In this document: positions 42,546 through 49,882 of the stretch, in pieces
Layout of the letters: every line of letters starts with the position of its first letter
How positions within the stretch are numbered: the first letter of the stretch is position 1
Source of the DNA: Rhodospirillaceae bacterium
GTDB taxonomy: Bacteria; Pseudomonadota; Alphaproteobacteria; Reyranellales; Reyranellaceae
Length of the DNA: 64,000 nt
NCBI GenBank assembly: GCA_009772935.1
Contig: WOUR01000022.1
Location: 1 to 64,000 of the forward strand
Direction of reading: 5' to 3'
Made by a program: the position numbers and the translations under genes
The notes under the pieces: model-generated
Database searches by the model: none
Told to the model about the DNA's origin: nothing
The model's input: only the letters and a program-made list of their open reading frames with translations

Positions 42546-43799
42546 ATGAAGCAAAAGCGTTTCTGGTTCTGGGGCGTTTTCGCGACCCTGCTCGTGGCGG
42601 TCACGGTGGCTGGGCTCGAACTGCTCAGCTCCTTCGTCGTGCCCGCGTGGCCGGCGCGCGATTTGCGGCCGATCGAGGTGTCCAATGCCGCCGTCGCGAG
42701 CACGCTCAGTGGCGCACAGTCGGTCCCGACCTATAACAGCTGGGGCCTGCGTGACCGCGAGCATCCGTCCCAGAAGCCGACCGGAGTCTCCCGCACCGTC
42801 CTGGTCGGCGACAGCTTCCTCGAAGGCGCCTTCGTCGAAAAGTCGATCGGCGCGCGACTCGAGGAAATCTGGCAGGCTGAGGGCCACCGCGACTGGGAGG
42901 TGATGAGCCTCGGCATCTCGGCAACGGGACCGCCGCAGTACTATTACCGCATCCGCAACATCGCCCTGTCGCTGCAACCCGATGCGCTCGTGCTGATGTT
43001 CTATTCCGGCAACGACTTCGTGTCGGATGCCCTGTCACCGTGGCGCATCCCGCCCCCTATCGCCGAACGCCCGCAGCCGTCATGGCTCGGGGCGGTGGCG
43101 CCCCGCCTCACCTGGCTGCTGGTCAACCGGCTCGGACTTTCCGAGTTCGGGCGGGCGAACAAGTCTGCGACCGACGAGGCGAAGGAAATAATGAAGAAGC
43201 CGCGCGCCGAGCGTCTCGACGCCATGGTCCGGCTCGTCAAGACCCACTACTACCCGGACAAAGACGAGAAGGTGATTCGCGAGATCCTGTCGCGCGGCGG
43301 CGACGCGTTCTGGGATCGACTCGAACCGCGCGACCGGGACGAGGAGTATCTCCAGGCCTGGTGGCTCGCCAGCATGGTCGATTGGGAAACCGCCACCTGG
43401 ACGGTGCCGGTCACGCCGGCCGAGATCGAGCAAACGTTGAACAGGGAGCAGGTCGCTGCGACCCTGACCTGGCTGATGGGCGCCCGCGACCTGGCGCGCG
43501 AACGCGGCATCAAGTTCCTGGTCGCGCTGATACCGGTGGGCGTGGTGGATCCGGGCTACGCCGAATTCTGGAGGCCGTGGCCGCGCTACATGAGTTATCC
43601 CAGGCAGGGCGAGGCCAAGCATCGCCTGTTGCGCGCCGGGCTGGAGGCGCAGGGTGTGACAGTCGTCGACCTCGAGGACGACCTCAGGGGTGTGCGGGGA
43701 ACCTACCGCGTCTCCGACGGCCATTGGACCGAACTCGGCACCGAGATCGCCGCCAAGCGCCTTGCGGCGGCGCTCGCCACGTTGCGAGAAGCTCGCTAG
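42546..43799 (+). CDS. SGNH-type hydrolase, membrane-anchored
   Basis: A 417-residue protein with one N-terminal hydrophobic segment (residues 7-28) and an extracytoplasmic SGNH domain. The nucleophile motif is LVGDSFLEGAF near residue 98, a further block is LGISATGPPQYYYRI, an Asn is in YSGNDF, and the Asp/His pair is in SDGHWTELGT near residue 393. The layout resembles AlgX/AlgJ-like acetyltransferases, though plain esterase activity is equally possible. The ATG at 42546 follows the molybdenum enzyme by about 60 bases. A decayed TPR fragment follows it directly. Confidence 0.8.
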   Translation: MKQKRFWFWGVFATLLVAVTVAGLELLSSFVVPAWPARDLRPIEVSNAAVASTLSGAQSVPTYNSWGLRDREHPSQKPTGVSRTVLVGDSFLEGAFVEKSIGARLEEIWQAEGHRDWEVMSLGISATGPPQYYYRIRNIALSLQPDALVLMFYSGNDFVSDALSPWRIPPPIAERPQPSWLGAVAPRLTWLLVNRLGLSEFGRANKSATDEAKEIMKKPRAERLDAMVRLVKTHYYPDKDEKVIREILSRGGDAFWDRLEPRDRDEEYLQAWWLASMVDWETATWTVPVTPAEIEQTLNREQVAATLTWLMGARDLARERGIKFLVALIPVGVVDPGYAEFWRPWPRYMSYPRQGEAKHRLLRAGLEAQGVTVVDLEDDLRGVRGTYRVSDGHWTELGTEIAAKRLAAALATLREAR

Positions 43800-43800
43800 A

Positions 43801-43954
43801 GCCTCCCGCCTCCGGGGGCTCGGCGACATCGCGCGTCGGTTCCGAGCATGAGAAAGTCCGCGCGCGCCACGAGGAGGCTTTGGCCCCCTATCGCAAGGCA
43901 GGCCAGAGGCCGAACGAGGCCCTATGCCTCGACAGGCTGAAGTCGCTGCGCTAA
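43801..43954 (+). pseudogene. Decayed TPR-repeat gene remnant
   Basis: Between the SGNH and FAD genes, two reading frames together give a recognisable tetratricopeptide repeat. Frame one from 43801 reads RLRGLGDIARR. The next frame, from about 43841, reads SEHEKVRARHEEALAPYRKAG and then QRPNEALCLDRLKSLR before a stop at 43952-43954. This matches the CLxxLGDIA-RARYEEALPLYRxxGD-GEANCLxxL repeat of long TPR proteins, with a frameshift near 43835-43841. No start codon or larger intact repeat block is present, so this is a relic. Confidence 0.6.
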
Positions 43955-43963
43955 CCCGGCGCG

Positions 43964-45376
43964 GTGACTTCCGCGACATCTCCCGACGTCGCCATCCTGG
44001 GCTATGGTCCGGTTGGCGCGCTGCTGGCGAACCTGCTGGGCCAGGCCGGGCTGTCGGTCGCCGTGCACGAGCGCGACACGGCGATCCATGCGCTGCCGCG
44101 CGCGGTGCATTTCGACGGCGAGGTGATGCGGATCTTCCAGTCGGTCGGGCTGGCGGAGAAAATCGCCGCAAGGACGCGAACCTCGTCGAAGGGCATGCAT
44201 TTCGTCAATGCCGACGGCCAAACCTTGATGGTTCGGCGCGGCATCAACGGACCAGGGCCGCACGGCTGGGCGGGCAACTGGTATTTTCACCAACCGGAGC
44301 TCGAAGAGATCCTGCGTGCCGGCGTCGCGCGCTTCCCGAACGTGACGGTCCATCTCGGTCGCGAGATCGCCGACCTGGGCGAGCTAGACGCCCGCTACAT
44401 CGTCGGGTGCGACGGCGCGCGTTCGCTGGTGCGCCGCGCGATCGGCAGCCGGCAGGGCGACCTCGGCCTGCACCAGCCGTGGCTGGTGGTCGACCTGCTG
44501 TGCAATCCCGACTCGCCGCGGGTGAAGGCGCTGCCCGACCATACCGTCCAGCTCTGCGATCCGGCGCGGCCGATGACGGTCGTGCATGTCGGCGGCGTGC
44601 GGCACCGCTGGGAGATCATGCTGATGCCGGGCGACGATCCGGACCGAATGGCCGACCCGGACATATTCTGGCCGATGATGGCGCGCTGGGTCGGGCCCGA
44701 CGACGCACGAATCGAGCGCGCTGCCGTGTACACCTTCCATTCTGTCGTGCAGGAGGGCTGGCGCCGGGGAAAGCTGCTGCTGGCTGGGGATGCCTGTCAC
44801 CAGACGCCGCCCTTCCTCGGCCAGGGCATGTGCGCGGGGATGCGCGACGCCAGCAACCTCGCCTGGAAGCTCACCGCCGTGCTGCGCGAGGACGCCACCG
44901 AGGCGCTGCTCGACACCTACGAGAGCGAGCGCCTGCCGCATGTCCGCGCCTTCATCGAGCTCGCGGTGAAGCTCGGCGCCGTGCTCCAGGAGACCGATCC
45001 AGCTGCCGCCGCCGCGCGTGACGCGCGTTTCGCTGCCGGTGCGCAGATGTTCGACTTCCCGCAACCGCAACTCGGGCGGGGCTGCCGCACCGACGCGCCG
45101 CCGCCTGTCGGCACGATCTTCCCGCAGCCGCGTCTCGCCGACGGACGGCTGATGGACGAGGTCATCGGCCAGCGCTTCGCCATCGTGGGTGACGCCGAGA
45201 TCCTCGCGGACCTTGATACCTCAGCCGCCCTGCTGCCGGGCGTTGCAGCCGACTGGCTGGCACACCACGGTTCACGCGCTGCGATTCTGCGCCCGGATCG
45301 CTACGTTTTCGCTCTCGCCGATGACCGCGCGGCTTTGGAAACACACAATCGATCCGCCATGAATTGGAGAGGATGA
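43964..45376 (+). CDS. FAD-dependent monooxygenase, MhpA-like
   Basis: A 470-residue class A flavoprotein hydroxylase. The FAD motif is ILGYGPVGALLANLLGQAG near residue 12, the DG motif is VGCDGARSLVRRAIG near residue 147, and the GD motif is LLLAGDACHQTPPFLGQGMCAGMRDASNLAWKL near residue 270. The closest known group is 3-(3-hydroxyphenyl)propionate hydroxylase (MhpA). It is somewhat shorter than typical MhpA. A GTG at 43964 is the likely start, with a weak upstream site. No ring-cleavage genes are in the window, so the aromatic substrate is open. It is convergent with the DUF35 gene. Confidence 0.9.
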   Translation: MTSATSPDVAILGYGPVGALLANLLGQAGLSVAVHERDTAIHALPRAVHFDGEVMRIFQSVGLAEKIAARTRTSSKGMHFVNADGQTLMVRRGINGPGPHGWAGNWYFHQPELEEILRAGVARFPNVTVHLGREIADLGELDARYIVGCDGARSLVRRAIGSRQGDLGLHQPWLVVDLLCNPDSPRVKALPDHTVQLCDPARPMTVVHVGGVRHRWEIMLMPGDDPDRMADPDIFWPMMARWVGPDDARIERAAVYTFHSVVQEGWRRGKLLLAGDACHQTPPFLGQGMCAGMRDASNLAWKLTAVLREDATEALLDTYESERLPHVRAFIELAVKLGAVLQETDPAAAAARDARFAAGAQMFDFPQPQLGRGCRTDAPPPVGTIFPQPRLADGRLMDEVIGQRFAIVGDAEILADLDTSAALLPGVAADWLAHHGSRAAILRPDRYVFALADDRAALETHNRSAMNWRG

Positions 45377-45464
45377 TCCGTCGACCGTTGCAGGCTTGGC
45401 CGCGCATGCCGTCCGGCTGACGACAGTCACCATCGCCGAGCTCCACTTCATAGGCTCGTTCGAT

Positions 45465-45490
45465 GCGGGAGGCTCGCCGGAGCCTCCCGC
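45465..45490. terminator. Bidirectional hairpin between convergent genes
   Basis: Perfect 11-bp arms GCGGGAGGCTC (45465-45475) and GAGCCTCCCGC (45480-45490) around a GCCG loop, in the 123-base gap where the MhpA-like and DUF35 genes converge. There is no T-run on either strand, so it is probably a factor-dependent or bidirectional end. Confidence 0.6.
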
Positions 45491-45499
45491 CAAGGAACG

Positions 45500-45895
45500 T
45501 CAGGCCGGTGTGAACATCGGCAGCGGCGGGCCGCCGTCGGTCGGCTTGAAAACCACCGTCACCGCCTGATCGCACTTCAGCTTGTCGAGGTCGCAGTCGA
45601 CGATGTTGGTCAGCATCCGCGGGCCCTCGGCCAGGGTGACGTAGCCGATCGCATAGGGCACCGGCGCGCGGCGCATCACGCTGTAGGAATAGATCGTGCC
45701 CTTGCCCGACGCTTCGACCCATTCGGTCTTGTCGCTGAAGCAGAACGGGCAGATCGTGCGCGGATAGTGGTGCGCCTGGCCGCAGCTCGTGCACTTGCGC
45801 ACCAGCAGCTTGCCCTTGCCGGCGGCGTCCCAGTAGGCCTGCGTCTCTTCGCTGACGGCGGGAGGCGGCAGCTTGCGTTCCTTGGTCTCGGCCAT
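45500..45895 (-). CDS. DUF35 OB-fold zinc-ribbon acyl-CoA-associated protein
   Basis: A 131-residue protein of the DUF35/ChsH2 type. A rubredoxin-like zinc ribbon, RKCTSCGQAHHYPRTICPFCFSD (residues 33-55), is followed by an OB-fold with GTIYSYSVMRRAPVPYAIGYVTL. Such proteins bind the acyl-CoA and assist thiolase-fold or hydratase-fold partners; in actinobacteria they pair with Ltp2-type aldolases in steroid side-chain loss. The start at 45895 is three bases after the stop of the thiolase gene, which strongly supports a joint complex. Confidence 0.92.
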   Translation of the reverse strand: MAETKERKLPPPAVSEETQAYWDAAGKGKLLVRKCTSCGQAHHYPRTICPFCFSDKTEWVEASGKGTIYSYSVMRRAPVPYAIGYVTLAEGPRMLTNIVDCDLDKLKCDQAVTVVFKPTDGGPPLPMFTPA

Positions 45896-45898
45896 GGT

Positions 45899-47071
45899 CT
45901 ACTCTCTCTCCAGAATGACGGTAGCGCTGCCGTGACGCAGGCCGAGCGAACCGCCCGTGCCGTGCGCAATCGCCAGATCGCAGTTCTTCACCTGCACCTT
46001 CGGATGCGCTTCGCCGCGCAATTGACGCACAGCCTCCAGCACCTTGGTGAGGCCGCCCCGGTTGGCGGGATGGTTATTGCACAGGCCACCGCCGTCGGTG
46101 TTGAACGGCAGCTTGCCGATACCCGAGATCAGGTTGCCGTCGGCCACGAACGCGCCGCCCTTGCCTTTCTCGCAGAAACCCAGATCTTCGAGCTGCATCA
46201 GCACCGTGATGGTGAAGCTGTCGTAGATCGAGGCGTACTTCATGTCGGACGGCTTGACGCCCGCCTCGGCAAAGGCCGCCGCGCCGGTGAAGCGCGCGCC
46301 CGAGTAGGTGAGATCGACCTTGCCGCCCATCTGCGTCTTGATGAACTCCGACGCCCCCAGCAGCTTGACCTTCGGCCGCTTGAGATTGGCCGCGATCTCG
46401 GGCGCCACGACGACGATGGCGCCGCCGCCGTCGGTGATGACGCAGCAGTCGAGACGATGCAGCGGATCGGAGATCATCGGCGAGTTCACGACCTCCTCGA
46501 CCGTGACCACGTCCTTCAGCAGCGCATGCGGATTGTATTGCGCGTGATGCGAGGCCGCGACCTTGATCCAGGCGAGCTGCTCGGAGGTCGTGCCGAACTC
46601 GTACATGTGACGCATAGCGCAGTTGGCGTACATGTTCACGACCGTCGGGCCGTAGGGGAATTCGAACGGATCGTCGGGCGTCGGCGTGCCGCCGCGGCTG
46701 CGCGGCACGGTACCGGTCGCCATGCCCTCGGCGCGGGGCCGGCCGGCCAGGGTGATCAGGGCCACCTTGCACTTGCCCGAGGCGATCGCCTCGGCGGCGT
46801 GGCCGACATGGAGCACGTAGGACGAGCCGCCGGTATCGGTCGAATCGACGTGACGGACCTTCAGCCCCATGTACTCGACCATGGACATCGGGCCGAGGCC
46901 CGGCGCATCGCCGGCGCAGAAGTAGCCGTCGACGTCGTCCTTGGTCAGACCCGCATCCTCCAGCGCCCCCTTGGCGCACTGCGCATGGATCTGGGCCAGC
47001 GAGATATCCTTCGCGAGCCGCGTCGGATGCTCATAGATTCCAGCGATATAGGCCTTGCCCTTGATGCTCAT
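45899..47071 (-). CDS. Thiolase-fold protein, SCP-x/Ltp2-like
   Basis: A 390-residue thiolase-superfamily protein of the acetyl-CoA acetyltransferase/lipid-transfer type. The domain begins KAYIAGIYEHPTRLAKDISLAQIHAQCAKGALEDAGL. Where thiolases carry the acylated Cys, the sequence reads DSTDTGGSSYVLHVGHAAEAI, with no Cys, so ordinary thiolysis is unlikely. A C-terminal LCNNHPANRGGLT and IAHGTGGSLGLRHGSATVIL complete the fold. The loss of the nucleophile and the adjacent DUF35 gene fit an Ltp2-like aldolase or an acyl-CoA-processing enzyme. ATG at 47071. Confidence 0.88.
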   Translation of the reverse strand: MSIKGKAYIAGIYEHPTRLAKDISLAQIHAQCAKGALEDAGLTKDDVDGYFCAGDAPGLGPMSMVEYMGLKVRHVDSTDTGGSSYVLHVGHAAEAIASGKCKVALITLAGRPRAEGMATGTVPRSRGGTPTPDDPFEFPYGPTVVNMYANCAMRHMYEFGTTSEQLAWIKVAASHHAQYNPHALLKDVVTVEEVVNSPMISDPLHRLDCCVITDGGGAIVVVAPEIAANLKRPKVKLLGASEFIKTQMGGKVDLTYSGARFTGAAAFAEAGVKPSDMKYASIYDSFTITVLMQLEDLGFCEKGKGGAFVADGNLISGIGKLPFNTDGGGLCNNHPANRGGLTKVLEAVRQLRGEAHPKVQVKNCDLAIAHGTGGSLGLRHGSATVILERE

Positions 47072-47132
47072 CGGCGAGCCATCCCCCTTGTCGATTGTGC
47101 AGCGCACATGGTGGGGGATCGGAGCCTCACAG

Positions 47133-47148
47133 GAAAGTGCGCACTTTC
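47133..47148. promoter_or_regulatory. Palindromic operator candidate
   Basis: A perfect 16-bp palindrome, GAAAGTGCGCACTTTC, in the 128-base gap between the divergent thiolase/DUF35 operon (start 47071) and the MBL gene (start 47200). Its size and symmetry are typical of TetR- or GntR-type operators; no regulator gene is adjacent. Confidence 0.5.
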
Positions 47149-47199
47149 GCAGCGAAGAACGATGGTAGGCTGTGCGAAACAAACGGGGAGCAACGCCAC

Positions 47200-48012
47200 A
47201 TGGTCTTCCGACTTCTTCTCGTAACTCTGGCGGCGGTCGTTTCCATTGCGGGTGCCGCGCAGGCCCAGGGCAAGGCCGAGCTTCTCTGGTACAGCCAGGC
47301 CGCCTTCAAGCTTACGACCCAGAGCGGCAAGGTGATCATGATCGACCCCTGGATCATGGGCGCCACGAAAATCCCGCCGGAGCTGAAGGACCTCGACAAG
47401 ATCGGCAAGGTTGACCTGATCCTGGTAACCCATGGCCACGGCGATCACCTGGGCGACGCGCTGGAGATCTCCAAAAAGAACAACGTGCCGATCTGGGCGC
47501 CGGCCGGCCTCAATCAGACCCTGACCACGCTCGGCCTGATGCCCGCCAACCTCGTGCCGCGCATGAGCAAGGGCGGCACCATCGAGCCCTTCCCGGGCGT
47601 CAAGATCACCATGGTCCATGCCGACCATTCCTCGGAGATGATCCTGAAGGACCCGGCCACCGGCAAGGACACGAGCTTCGCGGCCGGCGAGCCCTGCGGC
47701 TTCATCATCGAGCTGGAGAACGGCTTCAAGATCTACCACATGGGCGATACTGGCCTGTTCGGCGACATGAAGCTGATCGGCGAATACTACAAGCCCGATC
47801 TCGTGCTGATCCCGATCGGCGGCCACTATGTGATGGATCCGAAGGCCGCCGCCTATGCCACCAAGGAGCTGATCAAGCCCAAGATGGCCTGGCCCATGCA
47901 CTATGCCAGCAACCCGTTCCTCCGGGGCACGCCGGCCGAATACAAGGCGGCGATGGGCCAGACCTCGATCGAGGTGATCGAGGCCGTGCCCGGCACCAGA
48001 AAGCAGTTCTAG
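47200..48012 (+). CDS. Exported metal-dependent hydrolase, MBL fold (UPF0173-like)
   Basis: A 270-residue metallo-beta-lactamase-fold protein with a signal peptide (LLLVTLAAVVSIAGAAQAQ). The metal motif is LVTHGHGDHLGDA near residue 87. Others are MVHADHSSEM near residue 140, YHMGDTGLFGDM near residue 185 and WPMHYASNPF near residue 236. The pattern resembles the UPF0173/YtkL family. An N-terminal export signal is not usual there. GGGGAG lies upstream of the ATG at 47200. Its stop (TAG) overlaps the stop of the convergent methyltransferase in CTAG. Confidence 0.88.
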   Translation: MVFRLLLVTLAAVVSIAGAAQAQGKAELLWYSQAAFKLTTQSGKVIMIDPWIMGATKIPPELKDLDKIGKVDLILVTHGHGDHLGDALEISKKNNVPIWAPAGLNQTLTTLGLMPANLVPRMSKGGTIEPFPGVKITMVHADHSSEMILKDPATGKDTSFAAGEPCGFIIELENGFKIYHMGDTGLFGDMKLIGEYYKPDLVLIPIGGHYVMDPKAAAYATKELIKPKMAWPMHYASNPFLRGTPAEYKAAMGQTSIEVIEAVPGTRKQF

Positions 48013-48587
48013 TCGCTTCGTTCGAGGACGGCTTCCCATACCGACTTGGGTCGATCATATCGGTCGATCACCTTCTCCTCGATGGCGAGAATGCGCCAGC
48101 CATGGGCAAACAGACGATCGAGGGCTTCCCGGTCGAAGAAGCGCTTGGGTGCGCCGTCGACGAGATAGAAATCCTTTTCGATTTCCGGATGGCCGCTGGC
48201 GCCAAAATGGTGATCGTTGGTCGAGTTGAGACGGCACAGCAGCACGCCTTCGGGCCGCAGGACCTCGTGCAGTCGTGAGGCCAGTGCGTTGGTCGCCGAC
48301 CAGGTGAAGTAGTGCAGCGACAGGCTGGCAACGACGACACCGATGCTGCCCTCAGCAGGCGGAAACGGGGCGCGGATATCCTGGCAATGAACTTGAGCGG
48401 ACGGCACGCGCTCCTGCGCACGTGCGACCGCTTCGGGTGACAGGTCGATCGCGACGACGCGATGCCCCGCGGCGGCGAGCGCCGCGGTGTCGCGTCCACC
48501 ACCACATCCCAGCTCCAGCACTGGCTGCCCCGCTGCCCGCTCGGCAAGGAGCGGCAGCCAGCGCGCGAGCCATTGATCGCCCGCCAA
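48009..48587 (-). CDS. Class I SAM-dependent methyltransferase
   Basis: A 192-residue methyltransferase. The SAM-binding motif I is VLELGCGGGRDTAAL near residue 23. The acidic end of strand 2 is VVAIDLSPEAV, motif II/III is around DIRAPFPPAEGSIGVVVASLSLHYF, and the C-terminal domain ends RYDRPKSVWEAVLE. Length fits TehB-like proteins. The TTG at 48587 seems to be the start, because no in-frame ATG is well placed; it lies three bases past the stop of the upstream luciferase-like gene. The methyl acceptor is unknown. Confidence 0.85.
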   Translation of the reverse strand: MAGDQWLARWLPLLAERAAGQPVLELGCGGGRDTAALAAAGHRVVAIDLSPEAVARAQERVPSAQVHCQDIRAPFPPAEGSIGVVVASLSLHYFTWSATNALASRLHEVLRPEGVLLCRLNSTNDHHFGASGHPEIEKDFYLVDGAPKRFFDREALDRLFAHGWRILAIEEKVIDRYDRPKSVWEAVLERSD

Positions 48588-48590
48588 GCG

Positions 48591-49805
48591 TCAGTCGCCC
48601 GCTACGTCCCGCGCGCCGGGCGTGCGGGCGCGGAATTCCTCCGGCGCCTCGCGGCCGGCGTCGGTGAATGCCTTCTTCACGGCGGCGACGTTGGGGCCGA
48701 AGATGCCCTTGCGGTTGTCCTTGGCCCACTGGTTCGAGTTGACGATCGTGTCGAGCGAACCCTGGAAGCGCGGCATCACGTAGCGCGCGAACAGCTCATA
48801 GGAGCGCAGGGTCTGCTCGCGCGTCGCCCATTCGTGGGCGCGGAACAGGACGCCGCCGAAGCCACCGTTGGAAAAGCCGAGGAGCCGCTCGATGCCCTTG
48901 GCGACCGTATCCGGACTGCCGACCAGGGTCGTGCCCATCTTGACGCCGTCGCGCAGCGGATCGTCGGCGCGGCCTGGCGGGCGGCCGAGCGTGTCCTCGA
49001 AATAGGTCATGGTCTCGCGGCGCTCGCCTGCATGGACCTCGCGCAATGCCTGCTCGTCGTCCTCCGTCACATGGCAGTTCACTACCACCCGCCACTTGCT
49101 GCGATCTGCCGTCTTGCCGTGCTTGGCCGCCGTCTCCTCGTAGATGCCCCACTGCTTGCCGAGCATCTCCGGTCCGCCCGGGATGCCGGCGCCGATCGAC
49201 AGGACGCCCAGCCCGTGCTTGCCGGCCGCGATCATGCCCGACGGGGTGATGGTGCTGGCGCAGGCGATCGGGAAGTGCGGGTAGCTGTAGGGCGCGAGAT
49301 GGAGCCGCGCCTCCTTCAGCTCGAACCAGTCGGTCTTCATGGTGACCGGCTCCTTGCATTCGAGCAGGCGCATGATCGCCTCCAGCGCCTCCTCCATGCG
49401 CGGCCGCTGGGTCGAGGGATCGATGCCCATCATGTAGGCGTCCGACGGCAGCGCGCCGGGACCGCAGCCCAGCATCGTGCGGCCACGAGACATGTGGTCG
49501 AGCTGCACGAAGCGGTTCGCGACCATCAGCGGATGGTGATAGGGCAGGCTGGTCACGCCCGAGCCGAGCCGGATGTAGCGCGTGCGCTCGATGGCGGCGG
49601 CGATGAAGACTTCCGGAGAGGCGATGGTCTCCCAGCCGGCCGAATGATGCTCGCCGATCCAGGCTTCGTCGTAACCCAGCTCGTCGATCCACTCGATCAG
49701 CTCCATGTCGCGCGCCATCGAGAGTGTAGGGTTCTCGCCGACGCGATGGAACGGCGCCAGGAAGATGCCGAACGTAAGTCCCTTGTGATTACCGGTCTGT
49801 GCCAT
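48591..49805 (-). CDS. LLM-class flavin-dependent oxidoreductase
   Basis: A 404-residue bacterial-luciferase-family oxidoreductase. Its signature stretches are TFGIFLAPFHRVGENPTLSMARDMELIEWIDELGYDEAWIGEHHSAGW, YIRLGSGVTSLPYHHPLMVANRFVQLDHMSRGRTMLGCGPGALPSDAYMMGIDP, and a C-terminal region with LGFSNGGFGGVLFRAHEWAT. GGAGG precedes the ATG. It resembles the nitrilotriacetate-type and limonene-type subfamilies in layout but the substrate is unknown. It lies upstream of the TTG-started methyltransferase and is divergent from the long catabolic run. Confidence 0.92.
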   Translation of the reverse strand: MAQTGNHKGLTFGIFLAPFHRVGENPTLSMARDMELIEWIDELGYDEAWIGEHHSAGWETIASPEVFIAAAIERTRYIRLGSGVTSLPYHHPLMVANRFVQLDHMSRGRTMLGCGPGALPSDAYMMGIDPSTQRPRMEEALEAIMRLLECKEPVTMKTDWFELKEARLHLAPYSYPHFPIACASTITPSGMIAAGKHGLGVLSIGAGIPGGPEMLGKQWGIYEETAAKHGKTADRSKWRVVVNCHVTEDDEQALREVHAGERRETMTYFEDTLGRPPGRADDPLRDGVKMGTTLVGSPDTVAKGIERLLGFSNGGFGGVLFRAHEWATREQTLRSYELFARYVMPRFQGSLDTIVNSNQWAKDNRKGIFGPNVAAVKKAFTDAGREAPEEFRARTPGARDVAGD

Positions 49806-49882
49806 TGAAGTCCTCCGTCACGCGCGACGGTAGCATGCGCGCGGCGTTGACCGCAGCACCGGCTTGCGCAGATCATCGCGCC

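Noticed and set aside
40078-42546. An 822-residue minus-strand open frame opposite the molybdenum enzyme
   Set aside because: It is the antisense shadow of a well-supported gene with motifs of the xanthine dehydrogenase family. It shows no domain and is rich in His, Asp and Arg.
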